A DNA stretch of 41,079 nt from a virus. Position 1 is the stretch's first letter; each line of letters begins with the position of its first letter. The position numbers and the translations under genes are program-made. Positions 1-6,425 of this stretch are shown in pieces. The notes under the pieces are model-generated. The model did no database searches. It was given only the letters and a program-made list of their open reading frames with translations, and had not been told where the DNA came from. The stretch covers positions 1 through 41,079 of the IMG/VR virus record IMGVR_UViG_3300044839_000061; one strand, 5' to 3'.

Positions 1-1263
1 TCAGTTTTCATATTGCGGGACCTCCGGGGCTAGATTGTCGATCGAGCCGATTCGGAGCGCAACCGCGGCCGCCCTCGCGGCGTCGATCGCAGCGCCGATC
101 GAGCGCACCATGTCTGCGTCAAGGTTCACATAGGTCCCCTGAAACGTCTTCCAGTTCGTGTGCCCCACGATCGCCATGACGTCCATCGGCGGAATCTTGT
201 AAACGTGGACCATGCGGGTAATCGCGGTGTGGCGCAGCGAGTGCCAGGTCACACCCGCAATGCCGGCATCCGCGCACGAACGGCCAAACGCTTTCTTCGG
301 ATCCAGAATCTCAAACACCCGCTTCCCTTTGTGTGAGGCGAGATGCGCGACGAGCTGCGGCAGCAGCAGGTCGGTAATCGGCACCGGCCGGCGAATCATC
401 TTGTTGCCCTTATAGCTGGTGGCCCAGAGTAGGCGCCCGTCGATATCCACGTCGCGCTCGCGGTCGAGGTTGGCAAACTGCTCGATCTTCCGCATGCCGG
501 TCTCGAGGGCGAAGGTGACCGCAAAAGGCAAGTGTTTCCGTTTCCCGTCCAGGTTGAAAGCGCCGAAGAGTTCGCGCTCCTCGCCAAACGAGAGTATGCG
601 GAGGTGCTTATTCTCGAGCGAAGTCTTGATGAGCGGGTCGCCCTGGCCAAACGGATGATCAACTATCCACTTCTTATTGAGCGCAACTGCAAACACGCGA
701 TGCGCCCAGGACAGCTCGCGATTAACTGACGTGATCGACCGCGGCCGAGTTTCGACATACTCAACGCGGACCTTCTCGGTGTTGCGCATTTCGTAGCGCA
801 CGCGATTGATGACCACCGGAGTCCGCAGCCGCATCTCTTTGTAGTCTTCGAAGTCGTCGTGCGTAACCCTGACGATCGCCATCTTGCCAAAGTATTTCTC
901 GACCGGTTTCAGCGCGTTCCAGGTGGCGCGCCAGGTGCGCTGCCCGGCGACTTTAATGCCGCCGGCATACACGGCCGGCTTGAACTGGTGTTGTTTGCAG
1001 TGAGTGATAACGTCGGAGACGGTGCGCGTATGGTCTGGCCTGGCGGTGCCTGTAAGCTCATCTTCAATCTCTCGCGCGATTTCTCCCATCGCGCGAGTGG
1101 CGCCGGCAAGGCTGTAAGCAATACGCTTCTTCTCGCGCCGGCGACCCTTCAAGTCGGTGTAGCGTTTCTTAACGATGAAGCGGACCGTGTCTTCTACCGA
1201 CTCGGTCGCGTGTCCGCTCTTGTCCACCCTAAAGATGGAACCGTCGGCTGAACCTCTGGGCAT
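1..1263 (-). CDS. int: Tyrosine-recombinase phage integrase
   Basis: Site-specific recombinase (420 aa) that would integrate and excise the element. Seen: an N-terminal arm-type DNA-binding region (about residues 1-70, lysine/arginine rich), a SAM-like core-binding region (about 80-210) and a C-terminal catalytic domain. The catalytic set is visible: Arg in ETGMRKIE, HSLRHT (His-x-x-Arg), GHTN (second His) and the nucleophile Tyr in GTYVNL. I chose the ATG at 1263 rather than one 30 bases upstream because an AGGAGAGG ribosome site sits seven bases before it, and because the neighbouring paralogous protein also starts MPRGS. It lies two bases after the GIY-YIG gene stop, so the two are probably one transcript. 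The attachment site is not identifiable here and may lie left of base 1. Confidence 0.95.
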   Translation of the reverse strand: MPRGSADGSIFRVDKSGHATESVEDTVRFIVKKRYTDLKGRRREKKRIAYSLAGATRAMGEIAREIEDELTGTARPDHTRTVSDVITHCKQHQFKPAVYAGGIKVAGQRTWRATWNALKPVEKYFGKMAIVRVTHDDFEDYKEMRLRTPVVINRVRYEMRNTEKVRVEYVETRPRSITSVNRELSWAHRVFAVALNKKWIVDHPFGQGDPLIKTSLENKHLRILSFGEERELFGAFNLDGKRKHLPFAVTFALETGMRKIEQFANLDRERDVDIDGRLLWATSYKGNKMIRRPVPITDLLLPQLVAHLASHKGKRVFEILDPKKAFGRSCADAGIAGVTWHSLRHTAITRMVHVYKIPPMDVMAIVGHTNWKTFQGTYVNLDADMVRSIGAAIDAARAAAVALRIGSIDNLAPEVPQYEN

Positions 1264-1265
1264 AA

Positions 1266-1892
1266 TCAAACCTCTCCTGTTAGTTGGATCCATCCGAGCG
1301 CTAGTCTTGTCGGCGCTGCGATAATGCCACGCTTATTACCAGGTGGCTGGAGGCGGGCTATCAAGCGCCGCTCTCTCATGAGCCAGTCGCCGAACCGTGC
1401 CGAGCCGCTTACTTTTACAGTGACGGTTTCAGCTTCGCCCCACGGGGTGATAATCAACCTATGTCCGGTGGTAGCGTCACGTCGTTGGGAGATGCGATAG
1501 CTAAGAAGTCGAGTCTTGAGGTTTTCAGATGAGCCGACGTAGAAGAGAATACCGTTCAGATAAAACGTATAACAACCAGGGGCGCTCGGGACCTGCTCCA
1601 AGCTGAAAACGTCGTGAGAACTCCACCGGGACCGCGATTCGTTGCGGGTGACGACCGGTTTCCGCCATGAAACTCGGCCCAGCTTTTCCCGACTGATGTC
1701 CGCCTCGATCTCGCGGAGCCGTTGCGCCGCCTCGGAGGCGCTGTAGGCGATGCGCTTTTTCTCTCGGCGACGGCCCTTCGCATCGGTGTAACGTTTCTTA
1801 ACGACGAAGCGAACAGTCTCCCGCACCGACTTGGTCACGTGACCGCTCTTATCGATTCTGAGGACGGAGCCGTCGGTCGAACCGCGTGGCAT
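1266..1892 (-). CDS. Integrase arm-binding domain fused to GIY-YIG nuclease
   Basis: A 208-aa protein in two parts. Residues about 1-68 are a close copy of the integrase N-terminus (MPRGSTDGS, IDKSGH, VKKRYTDAKGRRREKKRIAYS). The rest is a GIY-YIG endonuclease-type domain: CYTFY in the GIY place, FYVGSS in the YIG place, then Arg in LKTRL, Glu in MRERRL and Asn in PPGNKR, so the usual active-site residues look complete. Inference: it binds the integrase arm sites and cuts, or competes, there. The ATG at 1892 matches the integrase start. A GTG at 1925 is also in frame and overlaps the end of the upstream gene. Neither has a clear ribosome site. It sits directly upstream of int. It could instead be a homing-type nuclease that captured an integrase fragment. 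Confidence 0.8.
   Translation of the reverse strand: MPRGSTDGSVLRIDKSGHVTKSVRETVRFVVKKRYTDAKGRRREKKRIAYSASEAAQRLREIEADISREKLGRVSWRKPVVTRNESRSRWSSHDVFSLEQVPSAPGCYTFYLNGILFYVGSSENLKTRLLSYRISQRRDATTGHRLIITPWGEAETVTVKVSGSARFGDWLMRERRLIARLQPPGNKRGIIAAPTRLALGWIQLTGEV
1271..1278 (-). promoter_or_regulatory. Ribosome-binding site of the integrase
   Basis: AGGAGAGG read on the minus strand, seven bases before ATG 1263. It overlaps the last codons of the upstream GIY-YIG gene and decides the integrase start. Confidence 0.75.
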
Positions 1893-1903
1893 GTAAGTTA
1901 GGT

Positions 1904-2374
1904 TTAAGGGGTTTCCCAGCGGCACTTGATGCGTTCGTACCGCTTCACGGCGGCCATATTGCCGTCATAGAGATACCAATGACCGCAGGGCTCGCCGTCG
2001 CTCATCGGCTGGAGAGTTGCAAACTGGTGCTTGAGCAGCCACTGTTCCGGATAAGGATCCTCGTCGTGCATTCCGTTCGCGGCCCAACGGACGTACTGAG
2101 CCAGTTCCGGACCGCTCGCATCAAAGATCTCGAAATTCTGCTTTGGGTATTCCTCGTGAAACTTGGTGGCAAAGTCTACGAGGCAGGCGGTTGACGGACG
2201 CTTTGGAACAACCAATATAACCGAGGTGCCGAGGGATGCCTCATAGTGGGTGAACTCGCGAATGTCGGCCAACAGTTCCGCGCAGGGGGTTGGCGTCACG
2301 CTTGGCGACTGGGCCACGGCCGCGCTTGCAAGGCAGACGAGCACGAAGAGACCTGCGAGTCGGATTTTTCTCAC
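1904..2374 (-). CDS. Small secreted protein of unknown function
   Basis: A 156-aa protein with an N-terminal signal peptide (VRKIRLAGLFVLVCL, then a likely cleavage site after AVA). The mature part has four cysteines that could form disulfides. I do not recognise the family. The GTG start at 2372-2374 is chosen because GAGAGG lies a few bases before it and the signal peptide begins there; the frame stays open further upstream but codes implausible sequence. It lies between the RHH genes and the GIY-YIG gene in the leftward group likely to be expressed in the lysogen. A lysogenic-conversion or surface-exclusion role is possible but is inference. Confidence 0.7.
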   Translation of the reverse strand: MRKIRLAGLFVLVCLASAAVAQSPSVTPTPCAELLADIREFTHYEASLGTSVILVVPKRPSTACLVDFATKFHEEYPKQNFEIFDASGPELAQYVRWAANGMHDEDPYPEQWLLKHQFATLQPMSDGEPCGHWYLYDGNMAAVKRYERIKCRWETP

Positions 2375-2420
2375 TGACCACCTCTCTACTCTCACGCCGT
2401 GCGCATGCCGACGTGGTGAA

Positions 2421-2693
2421 CTAACTCTTCCGCTTCCTGCGCTCGTCTTTTGGACTCGCCCAGCCGATTTCTTCTTCCAACATGAACCGTAAAACCTGGT
2501 CTGCCGTGTAGCCCGTGTCCGTGGCGACCGCTTCAACGCCGGTGCGCAAGTCGTCCGGCAGGACCATTCTCAGTGCGTCAGCGACTACCAGACTAAGAGG
2601 CGGGAATTCAAGCAGCGTTCCTTGGGCTTTTTTTCGGCCGCCGATTAGGCGGCCTGGTCCTCCCGGAAAGTTGTTCGACAACTTGCCCAACAA
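2421..2693 (-). CDS. Small ribbon-helix-helix-like protein
   Basis: Up to 90 aa. The segment DALRMVLPDDL, then GVEAVATDTGYTADQVL and FMLEEEI, has the strand-helix-helix pattern of Arc/CopG DNA-binding proteins. The start is uncertain: the TTG at 2693 has no good ribosome site, and the reading frame overlaps the end of the RHH gene at 2608-2937 by up to 86 bases in another frame, so a later start is possible. Probably a small regulator cotranscribed with its neighbour. An antitoxin role cannot be excluded, but no toxin partner is visible. Confidence 0.55.
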   Translation of the reverse strand: MLGKLSNNFPGGPGRLIGGRKKAQGTLLEFPPLSLVVADALRMVLPDDLRTGVEAVATDTGYTADQVLRFMLEEEIGWASPKDERRKRKS

Positions 2694-2937
2694 CTAACGC
2701 TAACTCGGCTACCCGGCTGGTTAAAAGCTCAACTTCGGTAGCCTGGGGAGGGATCGGTATTCGCTTGCTCGACGGGACATCGATTAGGACCCCGTCCTGA
2801 TTAAACTGCTCTACGCCTCGACGCAGCAAAAGTTCGATTGTGCTACTGAGCGAGCGGCTGGTCGCCGCCGCGACCTTTTCGATGTCGCGTTTCAGGTTTG
2901 CGGGCAACCGAACTGAAGCTTGCGCGTCTCTGGCCAT
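2608..2937 (-). CDS. Ribbon-helix-helix DNA-binding protein
   Basis: A 109-aa protein starting MARDAQASVRLPANLKRDIEK. Residues about 6-45 follow the RHH pattern: a strand (ASVRLP), a helix with KVAAATSRSLSST, and a second helix IELLLRRGVEQF. The rest is a helical segment (EVELLTSRVAELALVVGQVVEQL), probably for oligomerisation, and a basic tail. The ATG at 2937 is preferred to the more distant in-frame starts because it begins at the domain. It is the first gene of the leftward group and faces another RHH gene at 3026 across a 90-base gap, the usual place for an autoregulating phage repressor. No Shine-Dalgarno sequence is visible. Confidence 0.7.
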   Translation of the reverse strand: MARDAQASVRLPANLKRDIEKVAAATSRSLSSTIELLLRRGVEQFNQDGVLIDVPSSKRIPIPPQATEVELLTSRVAELALVVGQVVEQLSGRTRPPNRRPKKSPRNAA

Positions 2938-2946
2938 TCCGCGCGA

Positions 2947-2975
2947 ATTGGACTCTAGCATACTTTGTAAGTCAA
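2947..2975 (-). promoter_or_regulatory. Candidate leftward promoter
   Basis: Minus strand: TTGACT (2970-2975), a 17-base spacer and TCCAAT (2947-2952), a four-of-six match to TATAAT. Transcription would begin about two or three bases before ATG 2937, implying a nearly leaderless message, which fits the missing ribosome site. Seen from consensus only. Confidence 0.35.
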
Positions 2976-2988
2976 CGTAAACTTTTGC

Positions 2989-3017
2989 TTGACAATGAAT
3001 ACATTTGCGGTTAACGT
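2989..3017 (+). promoter_or_regulatory. Candidate rightward early promoter
   Basis: A perfect TTGACA (2989-2994), a 17-base spacer and a weak -10 TAACGT (3012-3017). The expected start of transcription lies about one or two bases before ATG 3026, again implying a leaderless message. It diverges from the leftward candidate 14 bases away, so one operator could govern both directions. Confidence 0.35.
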
Positions 3018-3025
3018 GCGCAGCC

Positions 3026-3220
3026 ATGGTTAAGAAGGGCAGACAAAAAGAGTTTGAAGCCTACATCACGGTGCGTTGTACCGAGGCCACTTATGCCGAG
3101 CTGGCAGAGTTGGCCAGGAACGACAACCGTCCGATGTCGAACTACGTCCGCATCGTTCTCGATCGCCACGTCGAAGTAGCAAAGGCCACGGCTAAGGAAG
3201 CCGAACCGCAGGCAGCGTAG
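3026..3220 (+). CDS. Small ribbon-helix-helix protein, rightward
   Basis: A 64-aa protein, MVKKGRQKEFEAYITVRC, then TYAELAELARNDNRPMSNYVRIVLDRH. This is the strand-helix-helix layout of RHH DNA-binding proteins (strand about residues 9-16, helices about 18-30 and 34-50). A TTG 21 bases upstream is in frame, but the sequence between does not look like RHH protein. There is no Shine-Dalgarno sequence before the ATG. It is the first rightward gene, divergent from the RHH gene at 2608-2937, which suggests a paired lysis/lysogeny-type control. This is inferred from position and fold only. Confidence 0.65.
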   Translation: MVKKGRQKEFEAYITVRCTEATYAELAELARNDNRPMSNYVRIVLDRHVEVAKATAKEAEPQAA

Positions 3221-3381
3221 TAGTCGAGACGGCGAGACACGAGAAACACACTGCGGGCGTTTCCAGCAAGGCGGGCGTCGGGATGGTTTGTCTGGCATTG
3301 CCGAATCCTGGGGAGAATTCAGCTACAGGGGAAAGCAGTGAAGGGAGAAGGTTTTTTGGGGGAGAGGCTCAAGAGTGTAAA

Positions 3382-3397
3382 CCCGGAATCATCCGGG
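3382..3397 (+). other. Short stem-loop in the 3221-3448 gap
   Basis: CCCGGA, loop ATCA, TCCGGG: a perfect 6-bp stem with a 4-base loop. A T-run follows about 20 bases later (3418-3425), too far away for a standard intrinsic terminator. The rest of the 228-base gap is purine rich and shows no other clear feature. Confidence 0.3.
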
Positions 3398-3448
3398 CGC
3401 ACGGTCCAAGTGTTTTATTTTTTTTCAAACGGAAAGGGATTAACCCAA

Positions 3449-3760
3449 ATGAGTGAGAGCAGCACGGACGGTCTATGGGGAACGCAGATAAGGGAACAAG
3501 CGACAGAGCAGGCCGGCGCGAAGCCTGCGGCTCTGATATCCGACTTCCGCACCAAGGCTGGGGCAATCCAGCACTTCCAATACAAGCCGCCCACGCCTGA
3601 CACCCGTCCGAAATACGGAAGTGTCACCCGAGCCTTCGTCGCGCTCGTTGAAGATATCTTCGACCTCGTCCCCGAGGGTCCCGGCAAAACGGTCGCGTTC
3701 CGCAAACTCAGCGACGCCCGCATGGCAGTCAATTCCGCAATCGCAAACGAGGGGCAGTAA
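3449..3760 (+). CDS. Acb2/Tad1 hairpin-domain-like protein (possible anti-CBASS sponge)
   Basis: A 103-aa protein. Residues about 42-101 resemble, from memory, the Acb2/Tad1 hairpin domain: FQYKPPTP then a Tyr-containing linker, a first helix RAFVALVEDIFDLVPEGP, and a second helix KTVAFRKLSDARMAVNSAIAN. In the family the corresponding pieces are F-x-Y-x-P, helix one ending near CP or VPxSxE, and A-x-x-x-L-x-x-A-x-x-x-x-N-x-A-I-A. Acb2 and Tad1 proteins sequester cyclic nucleotide signals of CBASS and Thoeris defence. The start is the ATG at 3449, preceded by GGAAAGGG. This copy has ARMAVN where the usual form is EAMMWAN, so binding is unproven. The N-terminal 40 residues are not recognised. 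It lies first in the early operon, where anti-defence genes often sit. Confidence 0.62.
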   Translation: MSESSTDGLWGTQIREQATEQAGAKPAALISDFRTKAGAIQHFQYKPPTPDTRPKYGSVTRAFVALVEDIFDLVPEGPGKTVAFRKLSDARMAVNSAIANEGQ

Positions 3761-3765
3761 ATCCA

Positions 3766-4044
3766 GTGACCCAACCCGACCGCCAGACCCGCCACCTCGA
3801 TCACGTCCGCGAATACGTTTGGATAGTCACCGTCTATCACACCGCGTGCTGCGAGTGTGAGGAAGACTTGCCGCCGGGCTCGCGCATTCTCTGGAAGCCG
3901 GCCCAGCCGCGCGGCAAGAACAACTGGTGCGCGCCCTGCGGCACTGAAGAGGTCGGCAGTTACCCGCCCTCGCGTTACTGGGAGCGGCGCCAGTCTGACT
4001 TTGAAGACCGCCAGGGCGCCAACAGGCGCGTGGATGTCGACTAA
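3766..4044 (+). CDS. Small zinc-binding phage protein
   Basis: A 92-aa protein with two cysteine pairs, CCEC near residue 29 and CAPC near residue 55, suggesting one structural zinc site. GTG start at 3766 with GAGGGG about ten bases upstream. It begins five bases after the preceding stop and is followed immediately by a tiny membrane protein gene. Function not recognised. Confidence 0.6.
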   Translation: MTQPDRQTRHLDHVREYVWIVTVYHTACCECEEDLPPGSRILWKPAQPRGKNNWCAPCGTEEVGSYPPSRYWERRQSDFEDRQGANRRVDVD

Positions 4045-4140
4045 ATGGCCAACCCAACCAAAACACAATTGCTCGTTGCCGCGCTCGCTGCGTGTGGCGC
4101 TGCCGCCGCCGTGGCCCTGCTGCTCTGGTGGAGTTACTGA
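4045..4140 (+). CDS. 31-aa single-pass membrane peptide
   Basis: MANPTKTQLLVAALAACG, then AAAAVALLLWWSY: a short polar start followed by one hydrophobic helix with Trp-Trp-Ser-Tyr at its end. Its ATG directly follows the stop of the previous gene (TAAATG) and its TGA overlaps the ATG of the next (TGATG), so it is tightly placed in the operon, which is the main argument that it is real. Function unknown; a membrane-active early peptide is possible. Confidence 0.5.
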   Translation: MANPTKTQLLVAALAACGAAAAVALLLWWSY

Positions 4141-4712
4141 TGACGCCATTCAAGACGTGCCCCACGCATTTGCCTACGCCGGTCGAACTGCCGTTCACCG
4201 AGTTTGGTGTCTCCCGGGCGCGCGCGGACGGTCGCAATCTCTACTGCAGAGGCTGCATTCGCAGGAAGGTGACCGAAAGCCGGCGCGCGTTAAAGGAATA
4301 CCGTGCCGCGCGAAAACTGAACACGACCCGCCCCGTAACGAAAGCCGCGCCGCTGATTGGCAATCCGAACTCTCCGGTGAATCAGGCGCGGGTACTGGTC
4401 GAACTGCCGCCGGAGGAGCGCGTGAGACGCGTAATCGCCAACGGCGCGCGCACGTGGGGAAAAATCGCCAAGGCGTCCGGTCTCGATGAGGACGCAATGG
4501 GCATTGCTCTCGCAACGCTGTTGCTGTGGACGCGCGAGATTAAGACCCGGACCGTCGACGATACTCGCCACTACTTCATCAACAACGAAGAGCAGTGGTC
4601 AGAAGTCAGAGGTCAGAGGTTAGAAGGCCCCGAGTTGCCGCAGCGGCGGCCAGACTCGCAGTCCTTCAGCGCACTAGAGGGTTTGATGCCGGGCAAAAGG
4701 AAGGTGGGCTAA
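4140..4712 (+). CDS. Zinc-finger and winged-helix phage protein
   Basis: A 190-aa protein. The N-terminus has MTPFKTCPTH and YCRGCIRRK, a C4-like zinc site in a pattern common in small phage proteins near replication genes. The region about 85-140 (ERVRRVIANGARTWGKIA, then SGLDEDAMGIALATLLLWTREI) looks like a winged helix-turn-helix. The ATG at 4140 overlaps the stop of the tiny membrane gene. Its 3' part contains a GTCAGAGG-type repeat translated as SEVRGQRLEG, apparently inserted into the coding end. Probably DNA binding; exact role unknown. Confidence 0.6.
   Translation: MTPFKTCPTHLPTPVELPFTEFGVSRARADGRNLYCRGCIRRKVTESRRALKEYRAARKLNTTRPVTKAAPLIGNPNSPVNQARVLVELPPEERVRRVIANGARTWGKIAKASGLDEDAMGIALATLLLWTREIKTRTVDDTRHYFINNEEQWSEVRGQRLEGPELPQRRPDSQSFSALEGLMPGKRKVG
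4597..4627 (+). repeat. GTCAGAGGTCAGA-type degenerate repeat
   Basis: Several tandem copies of a roughly 8-base unit (GTCAGAAG, GTCAGAGG, TTAGAAGG). The same family recurs at 8719-8750, 11718-11750 and 20095-20129. Here it is translated as part of the C-terminus of the zinc-finger/winged-helix protein. Confidence 0.8.
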
Positions 4713-4714
4713 GA

Positions 4715-4906
4715 ATGCTTTCAGTTGAACTGCACACCCGCGAGGGCGAATACATCACGACCGTCGAGGCGCCGATGCTCGTGAAGGTGGGAGAGCAGCG
4801 CATGCCGGAAGTGATTCTCTGGGGCGTGCGCTTCTTCGCGCTGGATTCAATCAAGGGCGTCTATCGCGAGGCCTTTGCCTACGCCGTGCCGCTGGAGAAA
4901 TTCTGA
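4715..4906 (+). CDS. Small hypothetical phage protein
   Basis: A 63-aa, probably beta-rich protein (MLSVELHTREGEYITT to AYAVPLEKF). The ATG at 4715 follows GGAAGG by about ten bases and lies two bases after the previous stop. Its stop TGA overlaps the next ATG. Not recognised; reads like a small single-domain phage accessory protein. Confidence 0.5.
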   Translation: MLSVELHTREGEYITTVEAPMLVKVGEQRMPEVILWGVRFFALDSIKGVYREAFAYAVPLEKF

Positions 4907-5121
4907 TGAATATCGAGCTGACGAGCGACGAAAAATCTATTGACGGCGTGTTGCATTACCGGACCGTGGTCAACTCCTGGCGGCCTTATCAGGGCGAAGC
5001 GCTCGAGCGCCGCGTGCGCGAGTTGATGGACGATAGCCGTGAAGCGTTCGAGCGCCGCGTACGCGAGTTGGTGGACGACAACCCGGCGCCCAGCTTCAGC
5101 GGCGACAACGACGACAAATGA
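4906..5121 (+). CDS. Small acidic protein with an internal tandem duplication
   Basis: A 71-aa protein containing two consecutive 15-residue units, EALERRVRELMDDSR and EAFERRVRELVDDNP, likely one amphipathic helix doubled. It starts at an ATG overlapping the previous TGA and ends in an ATGA overlap with the next gene. Function not recognised. Confidence 0.5.
   Translation: MNIELTSDEKSIDGVLHYRTVVNSWRPYQGEALERRVRELMDDSREAFERRVRELVDDNPAPSFSGDNDDK
4996..5085 (+). repeat. 45-bp tandem duplication
   Basis: Two adjacent 45-base units (4996-5040 and 5041-5085) differ at few bases and encode the doubled helix of the 71-aa protein. A partial third copy, GCGAAGCGCTCGAGCGCC, recurs at 5248-5265 inside the next gene and again encodes EALER. 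Confidence 0.85.
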
Positions 5122-5459
5122 CTAGCGACGATCGCATTGCGGCCGCCCGCTGCCAGCTCGCCGAGGTTGAGGCCGCCACGCTGCAGGCCGTCGCCACTGC
5201 GCGCGCCTGTCTCGCGGTCGTCGAGGAAGAGAATCACGAGCTGCGCCGCGAAGCGCTCGAGCGCCAACAGCGGTACTACACCGAACTCGAGGTGGCCGGC
5301 CTCTGGAAAGTCAGCGAGTCGACCATCGCGCGGATGCGACGAGCGCGCCGGTTCGATTACACCCTGGTCGGCATTCAGGTGCGCTACACGGAAGCGCAGG
5401 CGGCCCAGGTGGGCGAGGCGGTCATGGCGCGCGGTCACCAGTTCCGGAAAACCGGCTAA
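5118..5459 (+). CDS. Coiled-coil plus MerR/excisionase-like helix-turn-helix protein
   Basis: A 113-aa protein. Residues about 1-50 are a helical, probably coiled-coil segment rich in Ala and Glu. Residues about 53-100 (YYTELEVAGLWKVSESTIAR, then RRARRFDYTLVGIQVRY) follow the HTH_17/excisionase pattern: a helix-turn-helix followed by a small wing. It could act as an excisionase or an early regulator. It directly precedes the replication gene and begins in an ATGA overlap with the previous gene. Confidence 0.6.
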   Translation: MTSDDRIAAARCQLAEVEAATLQAVATARACLAVVEEENHELRREALERQQRYYTELEVAGLWKVSESTIARMRRARRFDYTLVGIQVRYTEAQAAQVGEAVMARGHQFRKTG

Positions 5460-5492
5460 CGGAAGAGAGAACAAGGCTGAGAGGTCCCCCGT

Positions 5493-6425
5493 TTGGCTCA
5501 AGCGAAGTCCGGCTATACAAAAGTGGAAAACTACTTTTTCGATCATGTGATGCCGCGTGTCAGTTGCGTGGAATGGAAGACGATCTGCGCCGTCATACGC
5601 GAGACCGTCGGCTGGAACCGCGACGAGGCTGAAATCTCGGTCGAGCGCTTCATGCAGCTCACCGGCTTTGCGCGCCAGGCGATGATGGCCGGCATCACGA
5701 AGTCTCGCCAGCGCGGCTCCATCGCGCGGCGCACAATCCGCGACGGCCGGCAACGCACCTTCAAGTATCGCGCCATCCCGCACGCCAATCTCGCAGCTCT
5801 CCCCGAACCCGCCCCGCGGCGTAAGCAGGACACTCTGCCCTTTGACGTCTTAGCGGTCGCCGGTCATCCCTCGCCGGTTACTTCTGACACTGAGGAAATC
5901 GTGAGTCAGAGCGAAACAAAGTTTGATAATCATACTTTGATATCAAAGTTTGAAAATCAAACTTCGATCGGGCTGACGGAGTATGAAAATCAAACTCCGA
6001 AACTCGTAGTCCTTAGATCTATTAAAGAAAGGGATCTAAGAGAAAGACAAATTAAGAACGCGACCGACAAAACCGGCCGCGAGCAACAAGCTGTGGAAAA
6101 CTACGAAACCACGGAAAAAGACAACGTCTCCCAGCTTTGCCGGTTTTGCTCCTCCCAACACGCCGACCCGCTCACCGCGCCCGCCGTCACGCTCTATTAC
6201 GACCGCTTCAGGCTGATGCTCAGCGAAGGCTTTCGCCACGACGTTTGGCTGACGGTCCAGGACCTCGCGCTGTGGGGCCGCATTCTCGACGGCTGGTGGT
6301 ACACGAACGGGCGCGGCAAGCGGGTCGACAAGAATCCGCTCGGCATCAAGCAGATGTTGAGCGCCTACGAAGAGGAAGTTAGCAAACAACGAGAACGGGG
6401 AGAGGGAGGAGCGGCACGGGCATGA
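5493..6425 (+). CDS. Replication initiation protein, lambda O-like
   Basis: A 310-aa protein. Its N-terminus (SGYTKVENYFFDHVMP, CVEWKTICAVIRETVGWNRD, then RFMQLTGFARQAM) matches the pattern of phage replication protein O winged-helix domains. The middle (about 140-190) is low complexity and coincides with the iteron-like repeats in the DNA. The C-terminal part (YYDRFRLMLSEGFRHDVWLTV) may recruit a helicase; no phage helicase was recognised, so host DnaB may be used. The TTG start at 5493 is supported by GAGAGG about eight bases upstream. It ends in an ATGA overlap with the next gene. Confidence 0.7.
   Translation: MAQAKSGYTKVENYFFDHVMPRVSCVEWKTICAVIRETVGWNRDEAEISVERFMQLTGFARQAMMAGITKSRQRGSIARRTIRDGRQRTFKYRAIPHANLAALPEPAPRRKQDTLPFDVLAVAGHPSPVTSDTEEIVSQSETKFDNHTLISKFENQTSIGLTEYENQTPKLVVLRSIKERDLRERQIKNATDKTGREQQAVENYETTEKDNVSQLCRFCSSQHADPLTAPAVTLYYDRFRLMLSEGFRHDVWLTVQDLALWGRILDGWWYTNGRGKRVDKNPLGIKQMLSAYEEEVSKQRERGEGGAARA
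5920..6060 (+). other. Candidate phage replication origin inside the O-like gene
   Basis: Three 20-base iterons lie at 5920-5939, 5947-5966 and 5980-5999. The second contains the perfect inverted repeat AGTTTGA-AAA-TCAAACT; the others differ at one arm position. A perfect 16-bp palindrome ACTTTGATATCAAAGT (5934-5949) bridges the first two. An AT-rich, purine-rich stretch (6008-6060) follows, containing an inverted pair CTTAGATC/GATCTAAG (6012-6019, 6033-6040). Lambda has the same arrangement: iterons then an AT-rich segment inside gene O. Confidence 0.55.

Noticed and set aside
3382-3425. Stem-loop and T-run as an intrinsic terminator
   Set aside because: The T-run begins about 20 bases after the stem and it lies just before an early gene that needs read-through.
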